Below, piece by piece: positions 10,401 to 16,257 of a stretch of DNA of 23,514 nucleotides; position 1 is the stretch's first letter; every line of letters starts with the position of its first letter. The stretch spans positions 1-23,514 of the forward strand of contig JAFQVE010000488.1 of NCBI GenBank assembly GCA_017408185.1, written 5' to 3'. The position numbers and the translations under genes are program-made. The notes under the pieces were generated by a model, which had not been told where the DNA came from, searched no databases, and was given only the letters and a program-made list of their open reading frames with translations. Origin of the DNA: Oscillospiraceae bacterium. GTDB lineage: Bacteria > Bacillota_A > Clostridia > Oscillospirales > JAAYXM01.

Positions 10401-11284
10401 ACCGATATTTCCGCACCGATTACTTTTCCTGCATCGTAAGACTGTGCAACTGCCGATATAACAGCAGTTCCTTCACCTTTTGCAGTTACCGTTCCGCTTG
10501 TATCAACGATTGCAACATCTTCATCAGAGCTTGTATATGTGAAGTCAGTTATTACCGCACCGGTATTGCCGTCCGTGATGTTTGCCGTTGCGGTTGTGAT
10601 GTCTCCGACTGTAATTGCTGATTTTGAAAGAGTTACAACACCCATATACGCAGAGGTATAGCTTTCGTATGCCGCACCTTCTTCATCAACGGTATAAAGA
10701 GTTATATCGCCGACTGCGATGTGGTTTCCGGAATCAATTCGGTATACAATGTAGTATTCACCTTCGGAATACTCTCTCACATTCTGAAGCTTTGAAATTT
10801 CCCAGACACTGAAATAGTTATGAGTTCCTCCAGAGCAGTCAAAATCGCCAAGAAGGTTTGCACTTACCATTCCGGACTCAACATCCGTGGTTGCCGGGAT
10901 TACAAATACGCTTCCTTTTCCGGAGCCTGTATACTTACCGCGATTTACCTCGCCTTTGTATTTTCCGCTTGCAGGAATATTTACCTTTACCGCAAACCAA
11001 CGCTTTGCACCGTTTGAACTGATCTGCATACCCGTTCCTGCATATGTACCTTTAATATTGGTACCGAATGCGGTTTCGGAAGCATTATAGTTTGCGGCAT
11101 ATTCAAAATATCCGCCCGTACTTTCATAGGTTATATCGGAAAATGCACCGCTTGCGGTCACGGCTTTACCGATTTTATATGTGATTGTCACGCCTTTTTC
11201 CGAAGCACCTACGAAAATACCTGAAGGAACAAATGACAACAACAAACACATAACTAAAAGCATTGACAAGATTTTTTTCTTCAT
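2663..11284 (-). CDS. Giant SLH-anchored heparinase II/III-type polysaccharide lyase with repeated N-terminal modules
   Basis: The protein has 2873 residues and starts with a strong RBS (AAAGGAGAG). Order of parts: signal peptide 1-27; five related beta-rich modules at about 34-200, 304-472, 575-745, 843-1015 and 1108-1300, most followed by Big_2-like Ig domains, with two more Ig domains at 1302-1490; a heparinase II/III-like region at about 1495-2260; a further beta region to 2500; a putative-Ig domain at 2560-2648; a Thr/Pro/Ser/Gly linker at 2649-2695; and three SLH repeats at 2698-2873 with TRAD, TRQD and TRAE motifs. The lyase region carries CxxC pairs C1558/C1561 and C1590/C1593 (zinc-ribbon-like), RGNFGQAEE at 1851-1859, SPYYN around Y1920, IGDAG at 1972-1976 and TSHGHYD with H2094. 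These fit the Tyr/His machinery of this superfamily, which beta-eliminates uronic-acid-containing polysaccharides. The SLH repeats should hold it on the cell wall. It probably shares a transcript with the 895-aa gene upstream. The exact PL family and substrate are unresolved. Confidence 0.9.
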   Translation of the reverse strand: MKKKILSMLLVMCLLLSFVPSGIFVGASEKGVTITYKIGKAVTASGAFSDITYESTGGYFEYAANYNASETAFGTNIKGTYAGTGMQISSNGAKRWFAVKVNIPASGKYKGEVNRGKYTGSGKGSVFVIPATTDVESGMVSANLLGDFDCSGGTHNYFSVWEISKLQNVREYSEGEYYIVYRIDSGNHIAVGDITLYTVDEEGAAYESYTSAYMGVVTLSKSAITVGDITTATANITDGNTGAVITDFTYTSSDEDVAIVDTSGTVTAKGEGTAVISAVAQSYDAGKVIGAEISVSVAPITVPGTKIIYPIGKAVTASGAFSDITYESTGGYFEYAANYNNADSAFGTNIKGTYAGTGMQIASNGAKRWFAVKVNIPVSGKFGGSVKRGKYTGSGKGNVYVIPANTDIEAGMVSANLLGDFSCTGGTHNYFSMWEIAELQNRRDYTAGEYYVVFCLDSGNNIAVGDITLYTVEEDGTKSSSYNPVYVGAVTVSGKALTVGDTATATANVTDSINHTAITDITYTSSDGNVATVSADGTITAKSAGTTVISATCDYSEAGSIKGTEITVTQPKTSGVYVEYDIGNNVGAYGDTSALYTAINYKKTHGFFEYAANSTGNDFLTSGKVQNRPPNGIQLGASAWFAIKVYVPEAGRYTPKVRYGEYKQNNERFEVYMFPAGEGVTAASGIVGNNFIGSVTASEAPSGIVWSEDYVKALSDQNLAEGEYYVAFKHTGGQNAFVGNFILDGGNEKGIPMKLLAEAENERIKENESTSISHELYMSDGEKVTDATISYTSETPETASVASGTNVVNGLAAGIAKISVTATKDGVERTASVNVEVADKDASDVYIEYDIGKYMGGWSDTNTLFSSFTYARTGGFWQYAANSTGEDTIKSGFINYRAPNGLQLMGSAWFAIKINVPKGGVYTPKVRYGQYSQSNEKFEVYMFNADSVQNASEGIIGANYLGVVVADKTPSAVTWSDDLVYSFTDKNLTAGEYYVVYKHTGGQNAFAGNFILDGGEDTVIMGIKLVVEDWVAKVKAAMSDGTLGEFNDVSARFASSDDAITEINERNGKLYPRALGKVDITANVQADGKNYSALLPFEVTEIPMVHSGIREEYSFITRSSLWNKEINPNADATNDADIRNITYEYTAEDGNGNWEYHSSGSTTGAWTATPSTFNMYNGTGPTARLQISMTQNQWAAFTLKVPRPGKYSATLNYSVYPSAAGSAGIYLIPKDVFDADTTLASQYYLGSVDFRDTSVSAFTEVEKRLNDITVQSAGEYVLVFKQNRTTNNDYLRPRILILDGVNSMREIALSADKSEITYGKTAEISLRAKRFDGTYLESDEYTVSYKSLNESVATVDKNGVVTACGDGLLDVEVTVSDGIETLTETISFTVIDDTGIKATDIRMPNTTLYIGETAKISFFVTMNSGNVVNVPLDNAVFSYSNPGIVEGDGAFLKGVAEGESEVSLSVDFRGETLSISETFSVIPDSGKTASTFYTVEKREAAAENIAKYDWAKSKAKSTINSADAILENYEKLYSLITGEGVPRARQIGATNDMEYNFCRYCGENIVGKYGGNGVGGWTIDKVNRPWKVQCPDCKRAFPSNDFEAFYKLGLDREGYFSLDRAYEKHKELFAEEYEASGKAKQGYGYLKNDLYPELYNPQSASYNLDPLKKVWVDGRLWAVDDSMGYVPITEDGKERRCENGVIERHGYVALYNMTAWRSIATDVKTLAEAYVYTGEAKYGRAGAILLDRMADVYRSFDLKPYQSYFLNTHGGSGWGGVIGRIEDAPLTRDLAMSADAFWPILGDHQVINYLSEKAEIFGLENTKDSSKKIWQNWADGILKYSLTMNKELKMRGNFGQAEETLAMAAVVLDNEPDSQEILDWLYKTGEVNELKGYTTGCNLASQLIDVICRDGFGDEGSPYYNCIWSDSLISVADILSLYDGKGNYGLYDNAKFVQMFLAPTRLATVDSHHAQIGDAGAVAGIGFHGSLDSSVAAFRALKDTVAGPALAKYIYLRKVYDVEGLNYGIFVKDPESAETDILSFISEPPEQESDIMTGFGFAALRAGRNYLADTAATAKNTLRDFWMYFGGARTSHGHYDTLGLGVQAYGLNLAPEMGYPQNTSNDPNRLQWVEASISHNLVLVDEKSQDSKNFFGTPLHFEDSGKVKVMDVDGNGVYENTDIYRRTIVMIEANDDVSYGVDFFRVSGGNAHTFSFHAQGENATPASGLEMTKQTDADGNYIGTYAGPNTEYGADPGTNTNAVYQTVYPRGYTWMTKVRRDNEPENNFAVDFEITDYRKAIADSKGLRLRMTQMNDFTADEVAIVAGMVPVKTANKQMPENFDYVLVQRKGENLDSLFTTVYEPYKTDRYLSSIEPCEVTGEITGENVVRAVRVEHVNGRVDYVVYATDNTKTYRVADLFDFRGFVGVYSVNADGEVIYRYLNDGDIIGDATGKSASYSGTVADFQKELSLSNYIDVNMDCENISELSGKCIYVDNDGIQNGVYKIESAESIGNGKVRLDIGTISLIRGHKDKENLVAGYVYNIKEGQSFRIPTSFVDNNDPIFDPINTNPSTSVGSSVSLKVVAKSPIENGASSMEYIGTTLPRGATIDKETGVITWKPTASQVGDSHFAITARDGDGRESTLHFNVKVYGSTSSGTTTTPTTPSEPSTPSGGGETGGSSTTPSIPDTPATPDVPETSTRFVDLGSHAWAADAINALAEEGIIKGTSENTFSPANNITRADFAILLVRAFGLSSDNTENFADVEESDYYAKELAIARNTGIVNGIGDNEYAPRNTITRQDMMVIVYRAMQKLGAELEIADVEYVDFRDVADYAKDAVSALVGAGLVNGKNGKIAPTDYTTRAEVAVLTKRILDYTK
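7385..11185 (-). repeat. Five-copy array of a ~170-residue beta-rich module in the lyase
   Basis: There are three classes. Copies A1 (11185-10391 with its Ig domain) and A2 (10375-9578) are very similar and share blocks such as GAFSDITYESTGGYFEYAAN and NLLGDF. Copies B1 (9562-8771) and B2 (8758-7985) resemble each other more than A, with FFEYAANSTG or FWQYAANSTG, AWFAIK, TPKVRYG and KHTGGQNAF-GNFILDGG. Copy C (7963-7385) is the most diverged but keeps WEYHSSGST, QWAAFTLKVP and the AGEYVLVFK strand. The common skeleton is G-F/Y-W/F-E-Y, then WFA-K-x-x-(V/I)P-x-x-GxY, then a display strand AGEYYxVxK near the end. This layout resembles CBM6/35-like beta-sandwiches, which is inference. Confidence 0.8.
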
Positions 11285-11309
11285 TTTCTCTCTCCTTTTT
11301 TAGCCCAAA

Positions 11310-11340
11310 TGCGGAGCGAGGAAATCATCCGGGCTCCGCA
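11310..11340 (-). other. Intercistronic hairpin between the two secreted-protein genes
   Basis: TGCGGAGC at 11310-11317 pairs with GCTCCGCA at 11333-11340, an 8-bp GC-rich stem with a 15-base loop, in the 79-base gap between the 895-aa gene and the giant lyase gene. On the minus strand it is followed by TTTGGGCTAAAAAAGG, with no U-tract, so it is not a convincing terminator. It could stabilise the upstream message, act as a partial attenuator, or shape the lyase leader. No clear promoter is seen in the gap. Confidence 0.5.
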
Positions 11341-11363
11341 AATGCATATTGCTTTTAACAACC

Positions 11364-14051
11364 TTAATCACTATAGATTACTCTGAAGTTGTCTCCATCC
11401 TTGTATATGAGATACCCTCGTACGTTATCGCTGTATTTTGCCGACATCTGACCATGTGTAAGCTTTCTCTGGGAAGTGAACTTCTTTGAACAAGAGTCAA
11501 TGGACGGAATTCCGCTATCGCTGAACACAAGACCAACTTCTGCTATCTCATAGTCTGCTGCATCATATTCAATCATATATGCGCCATCGACCTTATCATC
11601 ATCAAGAATTATAAGCGGAAGCTTCTTTCCGGCCGGGACTGCTTCGTCAGATTGAGTGATTGTCGTGCTGTCCCAAAGATAATACGTATAACTTCTGTCG
11701 TAGCTTACAATCCTCCCGTCACGCTTCCAACAGGTGAAAGCACCTGTTGCCGTGGATGTAATCGGGCTATCAAATGCGGTTGCATCGGATGTATTTCCGT
11801 CAACGATAACCGTTCCGGCATTTTCTTTTGCGGTATGTAATGCCACAGCACAGGTTCTCTTCGTTACCTCGCTGAGAACGAGCTTTACATCTTCGTCCGT
11901 AAACCAATTTCCTGCTTCGAAAGTAAATCCTGGAATTGTTTCGGGAACAGGTGATTCTTCTTCACAAGAAAGTGTGTCGATATAGTCACCATTCTGGTTG
12001 TAGTATTCAACAACCGCCTCTTCATCTGCAGAATCTGCAATATATACTGCAGTAAGGTATGTGTTTGTGTAAAGTTTTGTTGTGAAGGGGTTTTCTGTGC
12101 TTATGTATGAACCGTGGGTAGCGTTGCTTCCTCTCTTCCAACCTACAAAGGTATAGCCATCAAGAGGATTTGCCGTGAGTGTTACTTCTGTGCCTCTTGC
12201 AACGCTGTCAACAGCATTGTTATATACAAAGTCGTCGGACTCAACCGTAATGGTTGCATCGTCGGCACTTGCCGAAACAACGAAAGAAACATTTGTCTTT
12301 GCCATAGGTGCAGTTACCGTGATTTCTGTTCCGAGAACATTGCCCTTTTCATAATCGGAACAAACAGCGGAGATAGTTGCCTTTCCCGGTGCAAGTGCGG
12401 TAACAGTTCCCGTAGAAGCATTGACCTTTGCAACCTTGGGATCAGAGCTTACATATGTGAACTCCGATATATTTTCATGAGAAACGCTGTCGCTTATAAT
12501 TGCTGAAACTTCGGTAGCTTCACCTACAGTAAGTTCTGTCTCGTCTGCAGAAGTTATTCCGACATATGCCGGATCATAGTAACTGTAATCATTGCCATCT
12601 TCGTCTACCGAGTAGAGTACGATATCGCCTGCCGCTGAATGAGTGCCTGTATAGTGCTTATAAACGAGATAGTATTCACCTGCGGTAAGATTTCGTGCAT
12701 TTTGGAGGCGTGAAATAAAATCAACACCGCCGGAAGCCCATGTATAGTAACTTGCTGTTCCACCCGAGCATGCCACATCGCCAAAAGCATTTGAAGTTGA
12801 AGTAGAATTCAAAATACTGTTAATATCAGCACTTTTGGGAATGATATATACTCGAGTCTGTCCTCCGCTGGATTTGATTTTTCCGTGATATAACTCTGCC
12901 CTGTATTTTCCGCTTACGGGAATATTGACCTTCATAGCAAACCAAGCTTTATTTCCGAATTGCAATCCGCGGGAACTGTGGTATTTGAAGTTTGTATTAT
13001 CAACAGTTGTAACATTTGCGGAGTTAGAGTGATATTCCCAGAAGCCTCCCGTTTTTTCATAAGTCATACCTGAAAACAAAGTATTTGTATCATCCATTGC
13101 AGTTCCCATATAGCTTCCGATATCATATACAATCTTTGTTCCGACAGCCGCATCAGCGGGACGAGTTACCGTGATTTCTTTAGCGATGACATTTCCATAG
13201 GCATAACCATCAGCCTTTGCCGAAATCGTTGTAGTTCCCGGAGCAACTGCCGTAACTGTTCCGTCAGATGCAACCGTTGCAACAGCTTCATTTGAGCTTG
13301 TGTAGGTAATATCAGCTATAGCCTCGTGAGTGATGCTGTCAGTCATCACAACCGAAGCTGTTGCTGAATCACCCACCTCAAGTTCCGTTTCCGAAACAGA
13401 GGCAATGCCCATATATGCAGAGCTGTATTCGCTGTATTCTGCATTTTCCGTATTCACGGTGGAAAGAGTTATATCGCCGACTGCAATATTGTTTCCCGAA
13501 TCAAGTTTATATACAATATAATACTCGCCTGCGTTAATGGTTCTTACATTTCCGAGCGTTACTGTTTCCCAAACACTGAACGAGCCGGCAGTTCCGCCGG
13601 TGCAACTGAAATTGCCGAAGCAATTTGAGTTTACTAATCCGGATGCTATGTCTGTACTTACTGGAATAACATATACACTGCCTGCACCGCTTCCTGTGTA
13701 TTTACCACGATTTACCACTGCTTTATACTTTCCGCTTACCGGAACGATAGCTTTGATTGCAAACCAGCGCTGTGCACCATTTGAAGCAATCTGAATACCT
13801 GTTCCTGCATACCAATCTTTGAAATTCCCTCCGAATGCAGAATCCGCATTGTTATAGTTTGCGGCATACGCCCAATATCCGCCCGTGCTTTCATAAGTCA
13901 AAGCGGAAAATGTGCCTTTTGAAGTGACATATTTTCCTATCGGGTATGTAATTTTAACACCCGTTTCCGTTACCGCATCTGTTGCCAAAGCAGTCGAGCA
14001 AAAAGACACAATCAAGCAAATGACCATTAAAATTGATAAAACCCTTTTCAT
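11364..14051 (-). CDS. Secreted multi-domain protein sharing modules with the lyase; no catalytic domain
   Basis: The start is ATG at 14051, preceded by AAGGAGAG and opening directly into a signal peptide (MKRVLSILMVICLIVSF; residues 1-24). The upstream ATG at 14102 would put 17 extra residues before it and lacks a site. The protein is 895 aa. Parts: an A-class module at 33-200, an Ig-like Big_2 domain at 207-297, a B-class module at 304-492, another Ig-like domain at 500-591, an InlB/Flg_new-type repeat at 592-675 (LTANPLDGYTFVGWKRG), and a C-terminal region at 676-895 ending LIYKDGDNFRVIYSD. That ending resembles a domain often found at the ends of secreted clostridial proteins, by memory only. 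No enzyme motif, SLH repeat or sortase signal is seen. It heads the operon with the giant lyase. A soluble glycan-binding partner is the most reasonable guess. Confidence 0.85.
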   Translation of the reverse strand: MKRVLSILMVICLIVSFCSTALATDAVTETGVKITYPIGKYVTSKGTFSALTYESTGGYWAYAANYNNADSAFGGNFKDWYAGTGIQIASNGAQRWFAIKAIVPVSGKYKAVVNRGKYTGSGAGSVYVIPVSTDIASGLVNSNCFGNFSCTGGTAGSFSVWETVTLGNVRTINAGEYYIVYKLDSGNNIAVGDITLSTVNTENAEYSEYSSAYMGIASVSETELEVGDSATASVVMTDSITHEAIADITYTSSNEAVATVASDGTVTAVAPGTTTISAKADGYAYGNVIAKEITVTRPADAAVGTKIVYDIGSYMGTAMDDTNTLFSGMTYEKTGGFWEYHSNSANVTTVDNTNFKYHSSRGLQFGNKAWFAMKVNIPVSGKYRAELYHGKIKSSGGQTRVYIIPKSADINSILNSTSTSNAFGDVACSGGTASYYTWASGGVDFISRLQNARNLTAGEYYLVYKHYTGTHSAAGDIVLYSVDEDGNDYSYYDPAYVGITSADETELTVGEATEVSAIISDSVSHENISEFTYVSSDPKVAKVNASTGTVTALAPGKATISAVCSDYEKGNVLGTEITVTAPMAKTNVSFVVSASADDATITVESDDFVYNNAVDSVARGTEVTLTANPLDGYTFVGWKRGSNATHGSYISTENPFTTKLYTNTYLTAVYIADSADEEAVVEYYNQNGDYIDTLSCEEESPVPETIPGFTFEAGNWFTDEDVKLVLSEVTKRTCAVALHTAKENAGTVIVDGNTSDATAFDSPITSTATGAFTCWKRDGRIVSYDRSYTYYLWDSTTITQSDEAVPAGKKLPLIILDDDKVDGAYMIEYDAADYEIAEVGLVFSDSGIPSIDSCSKKFTSQRKLTHGQMSAKYSDNVRGYLIYKDGDNFRVIYSD
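12576..13955 (-). repeat. Two modules homologous to the lyase modules
   Basis: The first copy (13955-13452) carries TYESTGGYWAYAANYNNADS, RGKYTGSG, YVIP and LDSGNNIAVGDITL, and is closest to A2 of the neighbouring lyase. The second (13142-12576) carries DTNTLF, YEKTGGFWEYHSNSA and AWFAMKVNIP, joining features of class B and class C. The shared blocks show that the two adjacent genes exchanged or duplicated modules. Confidence 0.8.
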
Positions 14052-14090
14052 ATTTCCACTCTCCTTAAATTTTTTGCTTATCTTAACTGA

Positions 14091-14119
14091 ATTGTAAAAC
14101 ATCCCACTTGTTTTTACAA
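14091..14119 (-). promoter_or_regulatory. Promoter of the secreted-protein operon
   Basis: On the minus strand TTGTAA (14119-14114, 4 of 6 to TTGACA) is followed by a 17-base spacer and TACAAT (14096-14091, 5 of 6 to TATAAT). It lies about 40 bases upstream of the ATG at 14051. It overlaps the divergent promoter of the AraC gene at 14180, so the two cannot easily fire together. Confidence 0.55.
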
Positions 14120-14136
14120 TGATTTAATGTTACAAT
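14108..14136 (+). promoter_or_regulatory. Promoter of the AraC gene at 14180, face to face with the operon promoter
   Basis: TTGTTT (14108-14113, weak -35), a 17-base spacer and TACAAT (14131-14136, good -10). The element TTACAATGA occurs twice in direct orientation (14114-14122 and 14130-14138, 16 bases apart) and ATTGTAA occurs inverted at 14091-14097. The copies are partly the promoter boxes themselves but are also candidate regulator half sites. Confidence 0.45.
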
Positions 14137-14179
14137 GAATAAACCTAATGTTTCCTAAATAAGAAGTGAGGTGTTTCTT

Positions 14180-15094
14180 TTGAGTTTTGAAGCCAACAGT
14201 CAATATTTCGAAAAAAACTTATTCAACGAAGATGATATTAACATCTTTTTCGGAAGCTATGAAATAAACCTCTCGAACAACATATCACATTCACCGTATA
14301 CCACAGATTATTATACTATCAATATTTGCACAAAAGGAAACTATAATCTTTATATAAACAACAACAAGTTCACAATAAACAAAAACTCTTTGTATATCGA
14401 ACTTCCGTATATGCATGTTAAAAAGGAGTTTATTTCCGACTCTTCAGATGCAATGTATATTGTTGTTAAAGGCGCCGCACTGAGGCAATACTTTGAAGCC
14501 CTCGGAATAAACGAAGAAAACATATTATTTCCCTATCCCGTAAATGATAAGCATATAAAGCTTCTCGATGAAATTATAAAACTTTTGTCTACATACACCG
14601 AGGTCTCCTTTGATTCTGATTTCAACACAAAAGTCACGCACTTCAGAAATTCTTCCAATGCCACAGTCCGAAGAATGCACAGACGCGGATTGTTCTATAT
14701 TTTCTTGTCCAAGCTTTTTGAACTCCATGAGGAAAATTCTCAAAAAGATGCACCTACTTCAAACCAAAAGGTATATATAAAGAAAGCAATTGACTATATC
14801 GAAGAAAACTACGGGCTGGATATAAATGTTGATAAAATTGCAAATCACCTTGGGCTAAACAGAAGTTATCTCTATAAATTATTCAAGCGGGAGCTCGGTA
14901 TTTCCGTTCAGGATTTTATTATCCAGACAAAAATGCGTATTTCTTGCTCTCTTTTAAAGCATACCGAGCTTTCGGTAAAATCGGTTGCAATTTCGGTAAA
15001 TTACGATCCTATCACTTTTTCGCGCATATTCAAAAAACAAATCGGTTTTACTCCCACGCAATACAGAGAAATAAATCGGTCTCACGAGCAATGA
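14180..15094 (+). CDS. AraC-family transcriptional regulator
   Basis: The protein has 304 residues from a TTG start at 14180, chosen because GAGGTG at 14168-14173 lies 6 bases upstream, the same arrangement as the AraC gene at 1654. An in-frame GTG at 14171 would add three residues but overlaps that ribosome binding site. The N-terminal part has a cupin-like sensor pattern (TDYYTINICTKGNYNLYINN, then NKNSLYIELPYMHV). The last 100 residues are the AraC DNA-binding domain: helix INVDKIANHLGLNRSYLYKLF, second HTH LSVKSVAISVNYDPITFSRI, ending FKKQIGFTPTQYRE. It is transcribed divergently from the secreted-protein operon, with overlapping promoters, and upstream of the oxidoreductase and glycosidase genes. 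It is therefore the likely local regulator, probably responding to an oligosaccharide or sugar from the substrate. The ligand is unknown. Confidence 0.92.
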   Translation: MSFEANSQYFEKNLFNEDDINIFFGSYEINLSNNISHSPYTTDYYTINICTKGNYNLYINNNKFTINKNSLYIELPYMHVKKEFISDSSDAMYIVVKGAALRQYFEALGINEENILFPYPVNDKHIKLLDEIIKLLSTYTEVSFDSDFNTKVTHFRNSSNATVRRMHRRGLFYIFLSKLFELHEENSQKDAPTSNQKVYIKKAIDYIEENYGLDINVDKIANHLGLNRSYLYKLFKRELGISVQDFIIQTKMRISCSLLKHTELSVKSVAISVNYDPITFSRIFKKQIGFTPTQYREINRSHEQ

Positions 15095-15142
15095 AGCCAT
15101 CCATAAAGAAACATTCAGTTTATACCATACAACATCAAAGCA

Positions 15143-15171
15143 TTGAAAAACGGGCGCAAGTGTGATTTACT
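15143..15171 (+). promoter_or_regulatory. Possible promoter of the oxidoreductase gene
   Basis: TTGAAA at 15143-15148 (5 of 6), a 17-base spacer and TTTACT at 15166-15171 (4 of 6) lie in the 107-base gap after the AraC gene. No terminator is visible in that gap, so read-through from the AraC promoter is equally possible. Confidence 0.4.
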
Positions 15172-15201
15172 TTAACCAAATTCATATTAAGGAGAATCGT
15201 T

Positions 15202-16254
15202 ATGAATAAAAGAAAAGTAAATTTTGCGCTTGTGGGTCTCAGCGAAATGGGTATGAGACATGCATTCTCTATTAAAAACAGTATGAAAATGGAGCTTGTT
15301 GCCGTTTGCGACAAGCTTGAAGACAGAGTTTCGGAAGCAGTAAATACACTTGATGTAAAAACCGGAACAACTGACTGGCGTGAGCTTCTCTCCAACGACG
15401 ATATTGAAGCAGTTGTCCTCTGTATTCCCGATCAGGTTCACGTTGAAATGACAGTTGCTTTTCTCGAGGCAGGCAAGGATGTTCTCTGCGAAAAGCCGAT
15501 GGCTCTTTCTGTTGAAGAATGCGAAGAAATGCGTGCTGCAGAAAAGCGTACCGGCAAGAGACTTATGATAGGTCAGATTTGCCGTTACACACCGTCATTC
15601 ATCAAGACTCGTGAGCTTATTGAGCAGGGCGAAATCGGTGAGCTTTATTATGTTGAAAGTGAATATGCACACGACTACAGCCTTGCATCCGAGGGTGTAG
15701 ACCGCTGGAGACTTGATCCCAAGCGCGAACCGTTCATCGGCGGCGGTTGCCATGCAATGGATCTTCTCCGTTGGATTGCAGGAAATCCCTATGAGGTATG
15801 TGCCTTTGCAAACCACAAGTGTCTCACGGACTGGCCTGTAAACGACTGCATCATTTCAATCTTCAAATTCCCGAACAACGTTATCGGTAAAGTTTTCGTT
15901 TCAATCGGTTGTAAGCGTAATGGAACAATGCGTTCTGTTTTCTACGGAACAAAGGGCACAATTATCTGTGACAACAATTCAAATTATCTCTCGGTATTCA
16001 AAGAACCCCTTGCAGGCAAGGACTCCATCTTCCCTGACAAACACATCTCACAGACAACGCCGATAAATCTTGCAATTCCGATAAATCATCACAATACAAC
16101 ACATGAGCTCGAAAGCTTTGCAGATTGTATAATAAACGATACCCCTGTTCCCACAACATCCTACGACGGCGAATGCACGGTTGTTGCCTGCGTTGCCGCA
16201 ACACAGGCTTCAAAGATCGGTCAGACACTTGAAATTGCATATCCAGAGGAGTAA
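15202..16254 (+). CDS. Gfo/Idh/MocA-family NAD(P)-dependent oxidoreductase
   Basis: The protein has 350 residues and a strong AAGGAG site before the ATG. The N-terminal Rossmann fold shows FALVGLSEMGMRHA, the family's nucleotide-binding loop in a slightly atypical form, with the acidic residue of VAVCDK at the end of the second strand. The hallmark EKP motif is present (CEKPMAL, E97-K98-P99, K98 expected in the active site), as is GGGCHAMDLLRW with H184 in the position of the catalytic His. The family oxidises, reduces or epimerises sugars, inositols and amino sugars, and some members act on glycosides by redox chemistry. No signal peptide, so cytoplasmic. Its stop lies within the ribosome binding site of the following glycosidase gene, so the two are translationally close and probably act on the same product. 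The precise substrate cannot be assigned. Confidence 0.92.
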   Translation: MNKRKVNFALVGLSEMGMRHAFSIKNSMKMELVAVCDKLEDRVSEAVNTLDVKTGTTDWRELLSNDDIEAVVLCIPDQVHVEMTVAFLEAGKDVLCEKPMALSVEECEEMRAAEKRTGKRLMIGQICRYTPSFIKTRELIEQGEIGELYYVESEYAHDYSLASEGVDRWRLDPKREPFIGGGCHAMDLLRWIAGNPYEVCAFANHKCLTDWPVNDCIISIFKFPNNVIGKVFVSIGCKRNGTMRSVFYGTKGTIICDNNSNYLSVFKEPLAGKDSIFPDKHISQTTPINLAIPINHHNTTHELESFADCIINDTPVPTTSYDGECTVVACVAATQASKIGQTLEIAYPEE

Positions 16255-16257
16255 AGA

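Noticed and set aside
7385..11185. CRISPR or other short-repeat array
   Set aside because: The repeats are protein-module repeats of hundreds of bases with coding constraint, not short identical repeats with unique spacers.
11285..11363. Riboswitch in the lyase leader
   Set aside because: The 79-base gap holds one simple hairpin and no multi-helix core or conserved riboswitch sequence that I recognise.
14052..14102. Upstream ATG extension of the 895-aa secreted protein
   Set aside because: The 17 extra residues are charged and precede a complete signal peptide; the AAGGAG site belongs to the ATG at 14051, and the extension would overlap the promoter -10 box.
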